The notes: generated by a model not told the origin, from the letters alone. Shown: positions 22,810 to 35,700, counted from the first letter of the stretch. The stretch: 64,000 nt of DNA from Epinephelus fuscoguttatus (GCF_011397635.1 NC_064770.1:27359603-27423602); one strand, 5' to 3'. A program made the numbers and translations.

Positions 22810-23815
22810 CATCTCCATTGATAACTGCAAATCCTCCACTACTCCCCTCCCCAAGGTGTCCCCCAAGGTTCGATTCTCAGTCCCTTCCTCTTCATCCTGT
22901 ACCTGTTCCCCCTTGGTCACATAATCTGCTGTCATGGTCTCCAGTTCCACTGCTTTGCCATTGATATCCAGCTCCTCATCTCCACCAAGACAATCTCCAC
23001 TGCCACACACTTAACCCTGACAAACTGCATCAGTGAAATAAAATCCTGGCTTCAAACCAACTTGCTCAAATTAAACTGCAACAAATCTGAAATTATCATC
23101 ATTGGACCAAAAGCACTCACCAAATCCACCCATAACTTCACACTCAACATCAACAGCTCCACAGTATCCACGTCCCCTCACATCCGAAATCTTGGTGTCA
23201 CATTAAACACATCACCAAAACCTCAAGAACATCGCCCGCCCCCGTCCATCCCTCTGCTGCTCAGCTGCATAAACCCTCACCCACACCTTCATCATCTCTC
23301 GTCTGGACTACTTCAACAGTCTGCTCTATGGCTCATCTTCAAAAACCCTCAATAAGCTCCAGCATATCCAGAACTCTGCTGCTCAGCGAATCACTCACTC
23401 TCGTATCCATGACCACATCACCCATGTTCTCCATCAGCTCCACTGGCTCGCCATCCCCCAGAGAATCCACCTCAAAATCCTCCTCACAACATACAAAGCC
23501 CTCATCAACCAGGCCCCACCCTACCTGTCTGAGCTCCTATGTCATCACACTCCCACCAGCACACTCCCCTCTGCCACTCCATCGCTGCTCCCACCCCCTG
23601 GAACTCACTCCCCAAACCCATTCAAGACTCCCCCTCTCTCTCCATAGACTCACCTGTTCAATGCTGCTTTCAATCACTGACAGTTTCTTCTCCTCATCCC
23701 TTATTTGCTCTCTTGCTTATCTGTTGTTTTTTTCTGTTGTGTCCTTGAATTTGTAAAGCGTCTTTGAGTGCCTTGAAAAGTGCTATATAGGTGTAGTGTA
23801 TGAGTATTATCTTAA
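22810..23815 (+). mobile_element. L2-type LINE, 3' fragment with decayed reverse transcriptase
   Basis: The reading runs through a GVPQGS(I)L-type reverse transcriptase block (near 22855-22890) and an FHCxA(I)D region where the catalytic YADD motif is broken (near 22945-22965). A downstream segment LLKLNCNKSEIIIIGPK (near 23062) follows. Frames shift several times. The 3' end (AAAGCGTCTTTGAGTGCC…AAAGTGCTATATAGG) is the characteristic L2 tail. It is 5'-truncated and dead. Confidence 0.8.
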
Positions 23816-24230
23816 ATGCTGGGGTGACAGTGGTGAGGACATAAATAATGTCAAGAAGCTTGCAAGGTACAGCTTAACACCATTCAGGCTTCTTCACACA
23901 TCACAACTTACTCTCACATCCCTGGAATTGTTCTAAACAAAGCATGGCTGCTGGGTTTTAGAGGAGGTCAGGACAGAGCTGTCAGTGAACACAACACAGA
24001 GTCAGCTGATTTTTATTATTATTGTTCTATTTATTTTTTTTAACCGTTATTTAAGCAGGAAGTCCCATTGAGATTGAAAATCTTATTTACAAGAGAGCAG
24101 CCAACGAAACCACATGTAAAGTACAACAAATACAACAAGAAAAAGAAAAAAGGAAGAAAAACAAGCACGTCACCACATTCTGTATGATATGGAAGCCCAT
24201 TTCCGCCACTTCATGGAAAAAAATAAGATC

Positions 24231-24545
24231 TAATAACTCAAAATAATGAGAAACTAAGTCGAAATAATGAGATACTAAGTCAAAAGTAATGACTTACTAA
24301 GTCAAAATAATGAGATACTATCTCGAAATAATGAGACACTAAGTCAAAATAATGAGATACTTAGTCAAAATAATGAGACACTATCTCAAAATAATGAGAT
24401 ACTATCTCGAAATAATGAGACACTAAGTCAAAATAATGAGATACTATCTCGAAATAATGAGACACTAAGTCAAAATAATGAGATACTTAGTCAAAATAAT
24501 GAGACACTATCTCAAAATAATGAGATACTAAGTCAAAATAATTAG
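24231..24545. repeat. Degenerate ~20-22-bp tandem repeat array (left arm)
   Basis: About fifteen copies of units such as AATAATGAGATACTAAGTCA, alternating ACTAAGTC, ACTATCTC and ACTTAGTC. The same unit recurs inverted at 24955-25140. Confidence 0.9.
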
Positions 24546-24606
24546 GTGAATGAGTACATTTACAGCCTTCGATAATCCATAGGGTACTCTTCACCTCTCA
24601 GTCACG

Positions 24607-24861
24607 ATGGATAACATCATTGAGGGATACTTCAGACGTGGATTCACAAATCGTGAGATTTTATCTTTATTGGAGGAATCACACAACATTAAAATAAGCC
24701 TTCAGACACTGGAGAGAAAGCTTCAAAGTACCAGCTTTGGCAGAGACGGAACAAGACCGACGAATCAGAGGTGGCTTCCTTCATTTCCCAGCAGCTGCAA
24801 ACATCTGGCAAACAGCACGGCTACAGATGGATGCACCAAAAATATTGGATGGCCGGAATAA
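24607..24861 (+). pseudogene. Truncated transposase/integrase N-terminal fragment
   Basis: This is an 84-codon frame whose first ~40 residues look like a DNA-binding N-terminus (…GFTNREILSLLEESHNIKIS). The frame then drifts, and the continuation (QLQTSGKQHGYRWMHQK) is in another frame near 24790-24850. There is no catalytic DDE region before the right arm. It cannot encode an active enzyme. Confidence 0.5.
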
Positions 24862-25162
24862 TTACGGACCAAGAAACTATGCGGCAATTAGTATCCCTCA
24901 ATGATGTTATCCATCGTGACTGAGAGATGAACAGTATGGATTGCCGAAGGCTGTAACTGTACTCATTATTGGACTTGGTATCTCATTATTTTGACTTAGT
25001 ATCTCATTATTTTGACTTCATTATTTTGAATTAGTAAGTCATTATTTAGACTTAGTATCTCATTATTTTTGAGATAGTATCATTATTTTGACTTAGTAAG
25101 TCATTATTTTGACTTAGTATCTCATTATTTTGAGTTATTAGATCTTATTTTTTTTCCATTAA

Positions 25163-25941
25163 AGCTATAGTTGGTAATTTTGGAGAGCTAGCAAGATTTG
25201 AAAGCGGCACCTCCTCTAAGCTCCACCCCCTCCTCCCCCTCCCGTCAGTGCTCTGTCCAAAGCCACGGCCCCACACAAACTTGAACGCGCATCCTGCAGT
25301 AGGAGTCAGCAGGACAGAGGAGAACCGAGTAAAATAACAAATCCCCCCGAAGCAAACATAATTACCTGTCCAACAGAAAGACAGCAACCTCTGCATCACT
25401 TTTCAGGCCCTTCAGCTCCCTCAGTTGTCTCCACCGTTCAAAAGCTGCCCCGGTGTTGACGTCTGGTTTGTCCTCTTGCTTTATCCAAAGCCTTTTTCAT
25501 CGCAGCCTTTTCTGCCTCCGACTTTCTTTTCTCAGCCAGTTTAGCGGGGCGAGCCGTTACAAGTAACGCTGGAAGTGGTACTTTTGGCTGCATTTCTCTG
25601 CCATTGTTCAGCAAACTCCTGCTAACTCGGTATTTCTGCTGAGGAGTGTGCTGAATATTTCCGGCAACAGTGACACGTGATGAGTGCACGCAGGGAGGAA
25701 GGAGGGAGGGACAGAGTGGGGCTTGGGCAGGACGAGACATGAAGGCATCTGATTGGTTCTTTCCATTCGCACCGAATGGCAGGGATTGGTCAGAGTTTTT
25801 ACAGGTCTGCAGCTGCCACAGAGGTCGGATTGTTTTCATTCCTTTTTCTTAACACATCATGTATTGACTTCTCTCAGGATGGAGGGACCATTTCACCCAG
25901 CATAACACGAAGTGTTTCTGAACAGGATTACCAACTATAGC
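25163..25941. mobile_element. Nested 779-bp element with ATTAA/TTAA target duplication
   Basis: The ends GCTATAGTTGGTAAT and ATTACCAACTATAGC are inverted repeats. ATTAA flanks both sides (25158-25162 and 25942-25946). Removing the insert restores the right terminal repeat of the host element. TTAA duplication would suit a piggyBac-like mover and TAA a Harbinger-like one; I cannot decide. The interior has minus-strand open frames (25839-25438 and a continuation near 25430-25380 with an AFERWRQLRELKGLKSDAEV-like stretch) that recur in teleost repeats. No intact protein is present. Confidence 0.65.
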
Positions 25942-25968
25942 ATTAAGTGGCGGAAATGGGCTTCCATA

Positions 25969-27239
25969 CCATAGTATGATGCCCTTAAATTCATCGATGG
26001 ATATAAGTGTTTAGAATTTTAGGTCTTTTTGAAGATTATTCCATGGCCAAGGTGCAGAGTAGGAGAATGCAGTTTTCCCCAGATCTGTTAAAACCCAGGG
26101 TACATTATAGAGCAACTATGACTATGAGCTTGTTTATACCTGGTATTAGCATGCGTCTCAGGTGATCCAGTCACAAAATGACAGCTCAAAACACAAGTGC
26201 ATACAACCATCAAAGACGTACTGTGATCTGATCTCTCAAACCTCTTGCTGAGGTGGTCTGGGACACATTTGTCCTCGTATCTTTTGTAGTGTAAACTCTA
26301 ATTTGTCTTGATAACAATGCAGGATGTGATGGTTGTTTCAATACCAGCACGTTAATGCTCTTTATCTTGCCCATTTTATGATGAGTTGGACTGTTCTGTG
26401 TGATCGTCCATCATGTGCTCTCAGGAAATTGAATTCTGCCAGTTCATCATGCCAGAGAATTTGTCTGTATTTCAGTTGCAGCATTTCAACAGACATTTCA
26501 ACTTCCTTTATTGCTTATACACTTTTCACAAAGGGACACACCTACTAAGCTGCAGTTTCAAGTTTTGTTTGATTTCAACGCTTTAAACTTCAGCCTCTGT
26601 TTTAGTATTTTCAAAAGTTTAAACTGTGAATCTTCAGTGAGCACACTTACATTTTTAAAAATGTAATCTTCAGTAGTTATACATTAGAATTTCAACACAG
26701 CATCATTTCAGTGATTTCTATAAAAGCTAATGAATGGCTACAGTATACTAAATCACAGCTGAATGAGTGAATCATTCACTACTCAAAATATTTTGACCAG
26801 AATCCAAAGAATGATGCATTGCAGAACAGCAAATGCTATAACAGGCTTCCCTCCCACAATCAGGATAGTTTCACTTTCACTTGTCGATGACTTTGTGACA
26901 GGACGGACAGCAGTGCTCTACATCTTTACACAATTCAAGGCATTATAACACAGCCATCCCAGACTAGACACATTGTAGACAGCTGGCAGTAATGGTCATG
27001 TGATTTTGCACCATGACATCAGTGTCACAGTGGTAATTTGAAATATGGATGAATAAATAGTTTAAGGTGAATAATTGTATGTACAGCCATTGTTGAACCA
27101 TTTGATTTGGTCATAAGGATAAATGCTGACCTCTGGTGGATGTGTGCAGGCACATTCATGGAAAACACACAAAACATGTTCTAAGTTAACAATTCAGTGT
27201 GAGTGTAATCCAGTGGGGACATGATTAAAGCACTCTTAT
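25969..27239. other. Intergenic, no gene seen
   Basis: It contains a dispersed-repeat fragment at about 26130-26290 (inverted partner at 18310-18420). The short open frames at 26333-26948 show no features of a real protein. Confidence 0.5.
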
Positions 27240-27644
27240 CTCCAACTTTGCACTGTATAATATATAATAATTATAATGATAATAAATAGCATCCAAATAA
27301 TATTTCCATAACAAATGACTTCTAGTGAACTCTGATATTTAAAAAGGAATAGGAGGATGGAATATTATTTAATCATAAATAATTATATAATAAAATATGT
27401 TGGATTATTTCACGCTACCATGGTGACATAACAATATTATGTATTTATTCATATGTTTATTTATTACACAATGTCTTTCGTTTAATAGTAAGTCAGTAAA
27501 AACAAGAATAATTTTGGCAAATCCAGGTTTTGAACAGGTTACATATACTTTAATCAGGAATTTATTTTTTATTTATGTCAACAAAAAGGCATGTAATGAA
27601 GCCTCACATGATGATATAATGCTGATATATCAATTAGTCAGCTG

Positions 27645-27692
<48 letters not shown>

Positions 27693-28035
27693 GTCACCAC
27701 ATAAAACCTTACATGATCAACCCCAGTGAAATGCCCTCCCATCAGTTCCTTCAACTTATGCATATTAACATAGTCCCTTTTTGTCTCCTCTTACATTGTA
27801 GTAAGAAGAGCTGCTTTATGATTATCCATCTTTGCAGACTGGCAGCTGTGCATGTGTTTATAGAATCCCTGAGGTTTAGCACAGCTTATTTACATGTGTG
27901 TATAAAAATGTAACATTATGCAGAACAGGTTAGATAGGGAAGAGATGCCCTCTATATTGTTATTTATAATGCAACATAAGCAAAGACTGCATAATTCATC
28001 AAAGTTTCTTGGTTTTCATGCTTTGACCAAGGTTT
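27240..28035 (-). pseudogene. Remnant 3' UTR of locus 4
   Basis: Read on the minus strand, this is homologous to the sequence after the stop codon of locus 1 (about 6800-7520), including the AATAAACAT…AATAAATAC polyadenylation block near 27435-27470. An (AATC)n run at 27647-27692 corresponds to the TGAT/TTCA runs of locus 1. Homology breaks at about 28035, just short of where the last coding exon should end. Confidence 0.75.
27647..27692 (+). repeat. (CAAT)n microsatellite
   Basis: About eleven tandem AATC/CAAT units. Confidence 0.95.
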
Positions 28036-28900
28036 GATGTTATTTAATCCACTCATTAAATTTTTGATAATTGTTAAAATGCATGCAATTAACCCTCTAA
28101 GACCCACATAGACCCATTTTTGTCCTTTTTTAGGGGGGGCAGGGGATGCTTATGAGGAGACAGCAGGTCAACAATAGGCTGTATGTCACATAAAAGTAAT
28201 ATTCATCATCTAAAAGCTCGTCAAAATACCACATTAAAACACCAAGACCTCGAATAACACTATAGAGAAATCCATGCTGTGATTTGGTATCAAAAACTTT
28301 TAGCATTTGGAGATTTCTGTAAGAATTGCATTTTTCAGCCACTGGATGGTGAGCACTGGAAACAGCTCACAAAAAACCCTATTGTCAATATACCTTTGAA
28401 AGCTGAAATCCTCTGGGTTCTAGGTTTCTAGTTTGTGGCATTGATAAAACTGGGCTCACTGAATCCACAAGAGACTCAGTTCCAAGTTATACCCAATTTA
28501 TGCAATTCCAGTACTGTTTATGGATGTACAATAGTTGAAAATAACACATTTATACTACATGAAAACATGCATGATTATTGCCCAAAACTGCATCGGCATA
28601 AAGTGGGGATGTCTCAAGGGGAGAATCGTGGATACCCATAGAACTCATTTTCATTCAGATATCATGAGGTGAGAGGTCAAGGGACACCTTTGAAAATGAC
28701 TGCCATTCTCCCTTCCCCAACATTTAGAGTTTTACTTAACCCCGTTCCTGAAAAGCATGACATGGTTGGTACCACTGAATTCCTAAGTCATCTAGTTTCA
28801 TATGATACCAGTATCATTAATCTAGCTTCAAAACTCCGGCCGCTACAGCCTCTTACAGACAGGAGTGTCAGCCAGGATCACCAGCGGCCCGGCAGGTTTT
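28036..28900. other. Foreign sequence replacing exons 5-8 of locus 4
   Basis: This stretch has no counterpart in loci 1, 2 or 5. It occupies the place where the 150-, 172-, 101- and 162-nt exons should be. The left edge starts near TTAACCCTCTAAGACCCACATAG, a type of sequence I associate with dispersed teleost repeats. I could not define inverted ends. No coding potential is seen. Confidence 0.5.
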
Positions 28901-28971
28901 AGAAGGTCAATTCTTTTGAGAATTATGGAACATTTTTGCTTTGAATGACAACAATAAAATATTATAAATAC

Positions 28972-29558
28972 CTTTTTGGTGCAGCTGCTCCCAGAGATTG
29001 CATCTGTTGGAGCTCGCCCAGCAATTCTGCCTTGTAAAATGGTGTCAACAGAATTGATGAAACTGGACTTGCCGGCACCAACTGGTCCATAGAGAAGAAT
29101 TCTGAGCTGTTTGACATTTTTGTTGCCAGGTTGGTAAGCTTTCACAAACTCAAGATCTTCATCCTTGTCCCTGTTTCATGGTGAAAAATTATGATGTTAA
29201 AATATAAATATTTTTATTATTAAATGTCCAGTAGATGCATTGTGATCGATACCAATCGGTCAAGGCAACAACAAAACACTTCAGTGATATGTCAAGGAGC
29301 AGAGCCACACATCGAGGCCAAAATGGCAGCACACAGACTTTATATGTATTAATACTCACTGCGGCAGATTCCTCCATGGCGTACTCAAAAGTGCTGAAGA
29401 GCAAATAACATATGTTACCACACAGTAAGACAAAGCTGTATTTTAATTTCAACATTATCCATGAATGTTATCATTACAAAAATTAAAATAACTTTTGCAA
29501 TATTTTGAACATCATACAAGGAGGTGAAAGTGACAGGTCAAGACTCACCTCCCCCCAT
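28972..29558 (-). pseudogene. IFI44-like locus 4 (clade I, truncated after the P-loop exon)
   Basis: The remaining coding exons are 29558-29549 (ATG GGG GGA G), 29393-29360 (34 nt) and 29170-28972 (199 nt). All are in phase with correct splice sites and free of stops. The P-loop GPVGAGKSS is intact. The four downstream exons (G3, G4 and C-terminus) are missing, replaced by unrelated sequence, though the 3' UTR survives beyond (27240-28035). The first non-coding exon may persist near 30165-30129 (donor CG|GTAAGG), but upstream of it I find no ISRE or TATA like those of loci 1, 2 and 5. A spliced product could encode only about 81 residues plus read-through. Confidence 0.85.
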
Positions 29559-30428
29559 AGCTGTAAAGGAAGACATTTACATGTAAATGTGCATGAATTC
29601 AAATAAGAAAATCTGGAGAATGAATTTTGTTCAAATGTTAACACAAGTTGAAGACTCTTCTCTAAGTAGTAAAATGTTATAAAGTTCAGTAAATATTCAA
29701 AAGAAAAGACAGAGGCATAAAAAAATGAGGGCTCAATTCTACAGCACATAAAACACGTCTTTTATAAACATGTCTTTCTGTATAGTGTAAATGTCATAAA
29801 AAGATAGATAATAAAACAAACCAATTAAATAAAATAGGTCAAACTCAGGGTTGAGGTTTCATTTCCTTTCATTTTATAGCTCTACAGAGCATTTACATCT
29901 TTGAGAGTAGAATAATAATAACACCATAACTACACTACACAAAAATAGCGTACATTTTTATACTTCATTTAAAGGATTTATTCTCATTTTAACTTCAGCT
30001 GATTTTGTTTTATTCTGTCCCTGAACACAATAATCATTACAGAATAAATAAATGTCACTTTTGCTTCACAATCACAATAGCATATTCATCTACTGTGTCT
30101 AAAGACAGGCATAACAAAAAGCCCTTACCGTTAGTTGTGTGGCTCTGGACAGAGTGCGAAATGGGCAAAGCATGTCAAATAATTTTGTAAGCACTGGAGA
30201 GGAAGTGGTGTGTTTTATTTTGGTTTAGGGGAGGGGCATTTTGAATTTCTGTGAAATACCCTTTAAAAACCCACTGGTTGGTTTGAAAGGCATGTTTTCT
30301 TTAAAAATCACCAAAGTAACACCATTTATCACAGCTGAGAATGTAATAACAGATCATTTTCCTTTTGTTTTAATGGTCTTTGAACACATCACATGCGACA
30401 AAGGATTTTGTCTTTAAAGCACTTTGTT

Positions 30429-30432
<4 letters not shown>

Positions 30433-30478
<46 letters not shown>
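30433..30478 (+). repeat. (GT)n microsatellite
   Basis: An uninterrupted GT run of about 23 units upstream of locus 4. Confidence 0.95.
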
Positions 30479-30524
30479 TATCATATGCACCCATATTTCG
30501 CTGAAGTGCACACACAGCTTGTGT

Positions 30525-30640
30525 AATGATGCAGTTTGAAAGGAGGATTAGCATTTTGCTTTTGATCCTAGGTGATAACTCAAACTCCAGTGCTGTTTGC
30601 TGGTTGCATTGGCTCCAATATCTACATTTGGTGCAAATAT
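30525..30640 (-). repeat. Flank duplicated upstream of loci 4 and 5
   Basis: TGATGCAGTTTGAAAGGAGG… here matches 41392-41490. It lies upstream of both minus-strand genes in the same orientation, so loci 4 and 5 probably arose as a tandem pair. Confidence 0.6.
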
Positions 30641-30699
30641 GAAAATATATATGGTTATTTATGGTGGAGGGAGGCTCATGCATTCAAAATAAGTGACTG

Positions 30700-30920
30700 T
30701 CAGCTTCATGGACTGAAAAAGCAAGGACTGATTGTTGACATGGGAGCAACATCACATATAATAACTGACATAGAGAAGTTTAATGAGACTTTCAACCCAC
30801 ATCCTGGAGGTCGCTGACAGAGAGAGAACAAATGGTGTTGCATTGAGAAGTGGTGCTGCGTATATACTGTCAAAGCCACAAAAAGTGTATTGCAGATGTG
30901 GCTCATTACACAGGAAACAA
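30700..30920 (+). mobile_element. Retroelement protease-like fragment (copia-type, degraded)
   Basis: An open frame contains LIVDMGATSHIITDIEKF, close to the aspartic protease motif D(S/T)GATSH of Ty1/copia-type polyproteins, with the residue before Gly changed. After a frame change it continues with a segment resembling ADxERTNGVALRSG. It is short and frame-broken. A domesticated use is not suggested by anything seen. Confidence 0.45.
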
Positions 30921-31393
30921 TGTATCAGATCAAATCAGATAACTGCATAGAATTCACAGCAAAAGACTTCCAGTCATTGCTCAGTAAGACTGCCATAAGA
31001 CGGGAGACTTCAGCACAGCTGAGAGAAATTAAAGAACATTGTTTAAAAAGGCAAGATGTATGCTACTAGAGAGCAACCTATCAAAGAAGTTGTGGACATT
31101 TGTTGTCATGACTGCTGCAGCAGTTTGCTCCAGCTGATACCACGAGACATGGACAGATTTCATACTACATTGTTACAAACCTTCTAGATTTCTAGGGACA
31201 AGGGATGCAACATGCAGCCAATGTCATCATGCAAGGACTGCTATTTATTGTTTAGTGATCCGACAAAATTAAAGTTGCATAAATACACACAAAAATGTTT
31301 AACAGAAGAGGAGTCAAGTGAGGTGAGAACAAAGGGGAAGGGCAGGGACTGGAGTGGTGCTAATTCATAAAACAAACAAAACAGAACACAATG

Positions 31394-31975
31394 ACTTTAG
31401 TTGTTCTTTAATCTCAGACATGTTAGGATGTTACATACCTTGACATGTTTTGGCGGAAACTTTCGCCCTCTTCAGAAGTGTCACTTGGTGGTGGTTGTGA
31501 TGCGTCTTTATCAGCTGATCTGTCAATCAGCCAATATTAGGGAGGCATGACTTGACAGGATGGTCATACCACCTGCTGTCCGTCTGCCTCTTCTCAAGGA
31601 TGCTGCTCCAGGTGTGGGAGAGCATGTATGCCCCCTCGTCCCTGTTCATCGTCCCTGGGCCCCGCTACCTTATTTCAATAGCCTCCCTGATCCAGCGCCG
31701 GTATTTGTTGTCCTCAGTGCATATGACTCTGGCCTTGTCCCAGTCCATAAGATGATTTCCCTTTTGCAGTGGTCTGTTACAGCTGATTTGTAGGTTTCTT
31801 GTGCCTTTTCTTTTATTGATCTTGTTTGTCTTATGATTGACAGCTCAGCTGATAAAGACATGTCACAACCACCACCAAGTGACACTTCTGAGGAAGGCCG
31901 AAGTTTCTGCTGAAACATGTCAAGGTGTGTAACATCCTAACATGTCTGAGATAAAAGAACAACTAAAGTCATTAT
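31394..31975 (-). mobile_element. Penelope-like element remnant with inverted arms
   Basis: Arms at about 31394-31530 and 31810-31975 are inverted copies (TCTTCAGAAGTGTCACTTGG and its inverse). Between them, on the minus strand, KSAVTDHCKRE and, after a 1-nt shift, NHLMDWDKARVI…RRWIREA resemble the C-terminal part of Penelope-like proteins. The rest of the element is missing. Confidence 0.55.
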
Positions 31976-32505
31976 CAGAAACTAAAGACATAATGACCAC
32001 CATTGAACTAAAACAGAACACACTTCCTGCTCGTATAAAAACCCCACTGCCTCACTTAATTCTGCTGACAGAGATATCTCCAGCTCCAACACAACTGCTA
32101 ACGTGATTAGCGAGCATGCTAGAAATCATAGACATATATACATAGATGCCGCATTGACTGCCGCTGCCTATTGGAGCCGACGTCCTCGCCAGCCGCCATC
32201 TTGGATGGGTCTTGCTTCGCCTCCACAGTGCATTCACTTCTATTGAGGAAGGAGCTGTATGCACAAGTAAAATAGAATAACTCACTGAATTTTCAACTGA
32301 TTTTCACGCGGTTTGGTTTGTTACAAACGGCACACATGTAGTTATGATACAGGATGCTTTCGTACATTAAAAATGCGGGATTTCATGCTTTAATACTTTC
32401 TGCAGATAGCAACAGCATGTTATTTAGGTCACAACACAGTTATTTTATTCACCTCAACCCCAGAGTGGGATTGATATATATACATATACATATATATAGA
32501 TATAG

Positions 32506-32563
<58 letters not shown>

Positions 32564-32600
32564 TGTATAAACACAATATACACAATACAAATCATAGTAT
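31976..32600. other. Intergenic with microsatellite
   Basis: No gene is seen. It holds a (CA)n/(TA)n tract at about 32478-32564, and a CCGCCATCTTGG-containing stretch near 32190 that looks like a repeat fragment. Confidence 0.5.
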
Positions 32601-32776
32601 AGCATATTAATAAATTTATTAATATATTTTAATAAAGAAAAAGCTTGATTGTTGATTTGTGGTTTTAATATATTGGCTGATTGGTGTATAATGCAACATA
32701 AACAAAGATTGCATAATTCATTAAACTTTCTTTGTTTTCATGCTTTGACCAAGGTTTGTGTCAGCAGAATGTTGGT

Positions 32777-35700
32777 CTACGGGTCGCTGAGGAAGTCTTC
32801 TCCAAAGGTAATCATCTGTCTCAGTGCATTCATTATCAGTGCATTCATGTCAGCACTGATGTTGGGCTCTGGCTCATAGTTCTTCACAAGAAAGATGCAG
32901 TTTTGTGGAATCCCCATCAACATGTAGAATTTGTCGACCTGAGTATGAAAGTAACAGTATATTAGTTCATTAGTAAATCACAGAGTGACAAGAGATTTTT
33001 GGAAATACTGAGATTGAAATTGGAAATTTAATTCTAACATTACAAGTCTAAAAATGCTTAAGAAAAACCCCAATACAAACTTACCTGATTCTTTAGGTAC
33101 TTGCTCCTATAGACATTGTTTAGATTTTTTTTTGCCTCTGGACAGTCTGAATCAACTTTGGTGAGAATAGCCAGTTGGGGAATATCTGTCAACACAGAAA
33201 GCTAATCAGTATTTTAAGCATTTGTTTTGTATTCTGAGTCATAAAACCCCATCTGGCACCATTATTCCATACAGAGTAATAATTACTTCTTTTTCCACCA
33301 ACATTTCCAGGAACCTTTATTTCCAGGAATTTATTTACCCAGGTAGAAGAATTCCTGGTAATCTGTGTGATTTGTGTTTCCACCGCACCTCAAAGTTCCG
33401 GTAAGTTTATTCAAATCAGGCTGATTTGTCCGATGAATTTCTTCCTCGGCAAGTACGCTCAAAAGAGCCTGGACCTTGTCATCCATCCACTTGGTTGAGG
33501 GAAAGTTTTTTCACCGGGTAATTTTGGTGAAAACGTGCCATGGTTTTTCAAAAATCCTGGGCAAATGATAAAAGTTCCTGCAGTGGAAAAGGGGCTATTA
33601 TGTGCTGTCTGCTCTTACTCAGTTCATTGGCTGCCAGTCGGACTTCTCTCATCTTCTTCACCACTTTATCATCTACTAAAGAGACTTTGTCAGCAGGCAT
33701 GACACAAACCAGAACGTGAACTCTGTCATCCAGAGTGGGAGATGACCTGTAGCCTTCATCACCTTCCTCCAGTTGATCTTTGGGTTTAAACTACAAGAAA
33801 ATGAGAATGCAGTCAAATAATGTTTTTGTTTGAGCAATGCAATGTTTTTTTTTTTTTTTTTGTTTGTTTTTTTAAAAAACTGTTTCATGCAAAATAGTGA
33901 AAAAACATAACTTAAAGGTACCCTGTTGAGTTTATGACCTGTAGTAATGCAGTTACTGAAATAGTGTGGGTCCTGTTTTGTTTGTCTCATGCACATAAAG
34001 ACGCACATGTGCACACAGGTGCATGCTGGTAATGCAATACACATTCCTGCCAATAGTTTCACATTCTTCCCCTGATCTACAGGTGGCAGTAATGCATCAT
34101 ACATGCAGAAATGCAAAGGCAGGAAAGAAGACTTCTTGCTGTGGTAGTTAGGGAATGAGGTAAAAAATGCATTTGTCAAACCTCAAGGATACACACATTG
34201 GCCCTCACATATCAGTCTATCTTACAGACTAGCGCAGATCTGAGTGCAGAAATCATCTTGGTTTGTGTGTTATTCATGAAACCTCCTTATCACACCAGTA
34301 ACAGTGTAGGAATAATCAAGTGTTAATAAATGTGGCAGCTGAAAACAATCAACATTTACATATCCAGCCCTTTTATATTCTTGGTTTAGAGGCCTCACCC
34401 CTAAAGTTTACGATATGGAGAGACACAGTTTGGCCCAGAAAAGAAACTTTTCTATGCTAGAAATGGAAATGTTGATGTCGCATGTCCAGTTCAACCAACT
34501 AGCTCTATTTGTTAGCCTGAAAAGTGTCATCAAATGAAGTTGGAGGAATGCATCTTGGAAAGAAATCACTGTTGCGGTCAACAGTGTTGAAGTGGACAAC
34601 TGAACTTCAGCTGAGGTTGGAATATTTAATTTATACATCCTTCCATCATTTATACACCGATCAGCCAAAACATTAAAACCACTGACAGATGACATCAGCA
34701 ATACTGACCATCTTGTTGCAATGCCATGCTCTTCTGGGAAACCTTTGGTCCTGGCATTCATGTGGATGCCACTTGAAGCACTTCTTTCATCCAAACACTG
34801 CTGTGGACCAAGAAAATAGTCTAATTGTTTCATCTAGTTCTACCAGCTGAGTGGCCTAGTGGTAGTAGTGTCTGCCCTGTGACTGGGAGGTCATAGGTTC
34901 GATCCCAGGCCGCGTCATAGCAAAGACTATAAAATGGGACCCATTGCTTGCTTCCTGCTTGGCACTCAGCATCAGGTGTTGGAATTGGGGGGTTAGATCA
35001 CCACATGATTCCCAAGCGCGGCACCGCTGCTGCTCACCGCTCCCTCGGGATGGGTCAAATGCGGAGAACAAATTTCACACATTCAGGTGTGTGACAATCA
35101 ATGGAACTTTAACTTTAACTTTAGTTGGTCCCTCGACACCTCCAGAAGGCTAGACAGTGATCTTTGGCATCCCAGAGACACTCCCCTATGTAATGCCAAG
35201 TCTCACTGCTCCTTGCAGTGAACCCAATAACCTCCTTTACCTTACTTACACATGACTTTCTCAGCCCAAACAGCACTGCCACCTTCAACAAACCCAGGCT
35301 CCGCTTATGTGAGCTCCAGGTAGTGACCGTGCCAATACTACCTTTCCTAGCACATTCACCATACCCTATTTCACACGATACATACCATAACTCCACTATA
35401 AGCTAAAGTTAAGATAAGATAAGATAAGATACATCTTTATTGATCCCATAATTGAGAAATTCCAGTGTTACAGCAGTCAAGGAAAAAGAGTCAGATTAAA
35501 GATTTCAAAATTAGACTTAAAAAAACTTAAATAACTAGGCATGCAAATAAGTACAAAAATCCAAGAGTCGGCGATAAATAACAATAACAATAATAATAAT
35601 AATGAAAATAATAGGAAGTGGATAATAATGAGCAGCAGCGAATGAAAATGAGCAGTGGATAAAGGGAGCACATCTAGTGCGAGTGATTGTATGTGCAAAA

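Larger units (their letters stand above)
24188..25968. mobile_element. Integrase-type DNA element with repeat-built inverted arms
   Basis: The outermost ends TATGGAAGCCCATTTCCGCC (24188) and its inverse near 25948-25968 match. Inside each are arms made of degenerate ~20-bp tandem units (AATAATGAGATACTAAGTCAAA type), at 24231-24545 and inverted at about 24955-25140. The core (24607-24900) encodes a short N-terminal piece resembling a helix-turn-helix protein of an integrase-like family (MDNIIEGYFRRGFTNREILS), then after a frame change a HGYRWMHQK segment. The catalytic part is missing, so this is a non-autonomous deletion derivative. It is interrupted by another insertion at 25163-25941. Family assignment is from memory of teleost proteins and is moderate. 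Confidence 0.6.

Noticed and set aside
24231-24545. Regularly spaced ~20-bp repeats resembling a CRISPR array
   Set aside because: The units are contiguous and degenerate with no unique spacers, and they recur inverted as a transposon arm in a vertebrate genome.
30572-30817. Domesticated retroviral-type protease
   Set aside because: The motif residue before Gly is changed, the frame breaks immediately after, and nothing suggests selection.
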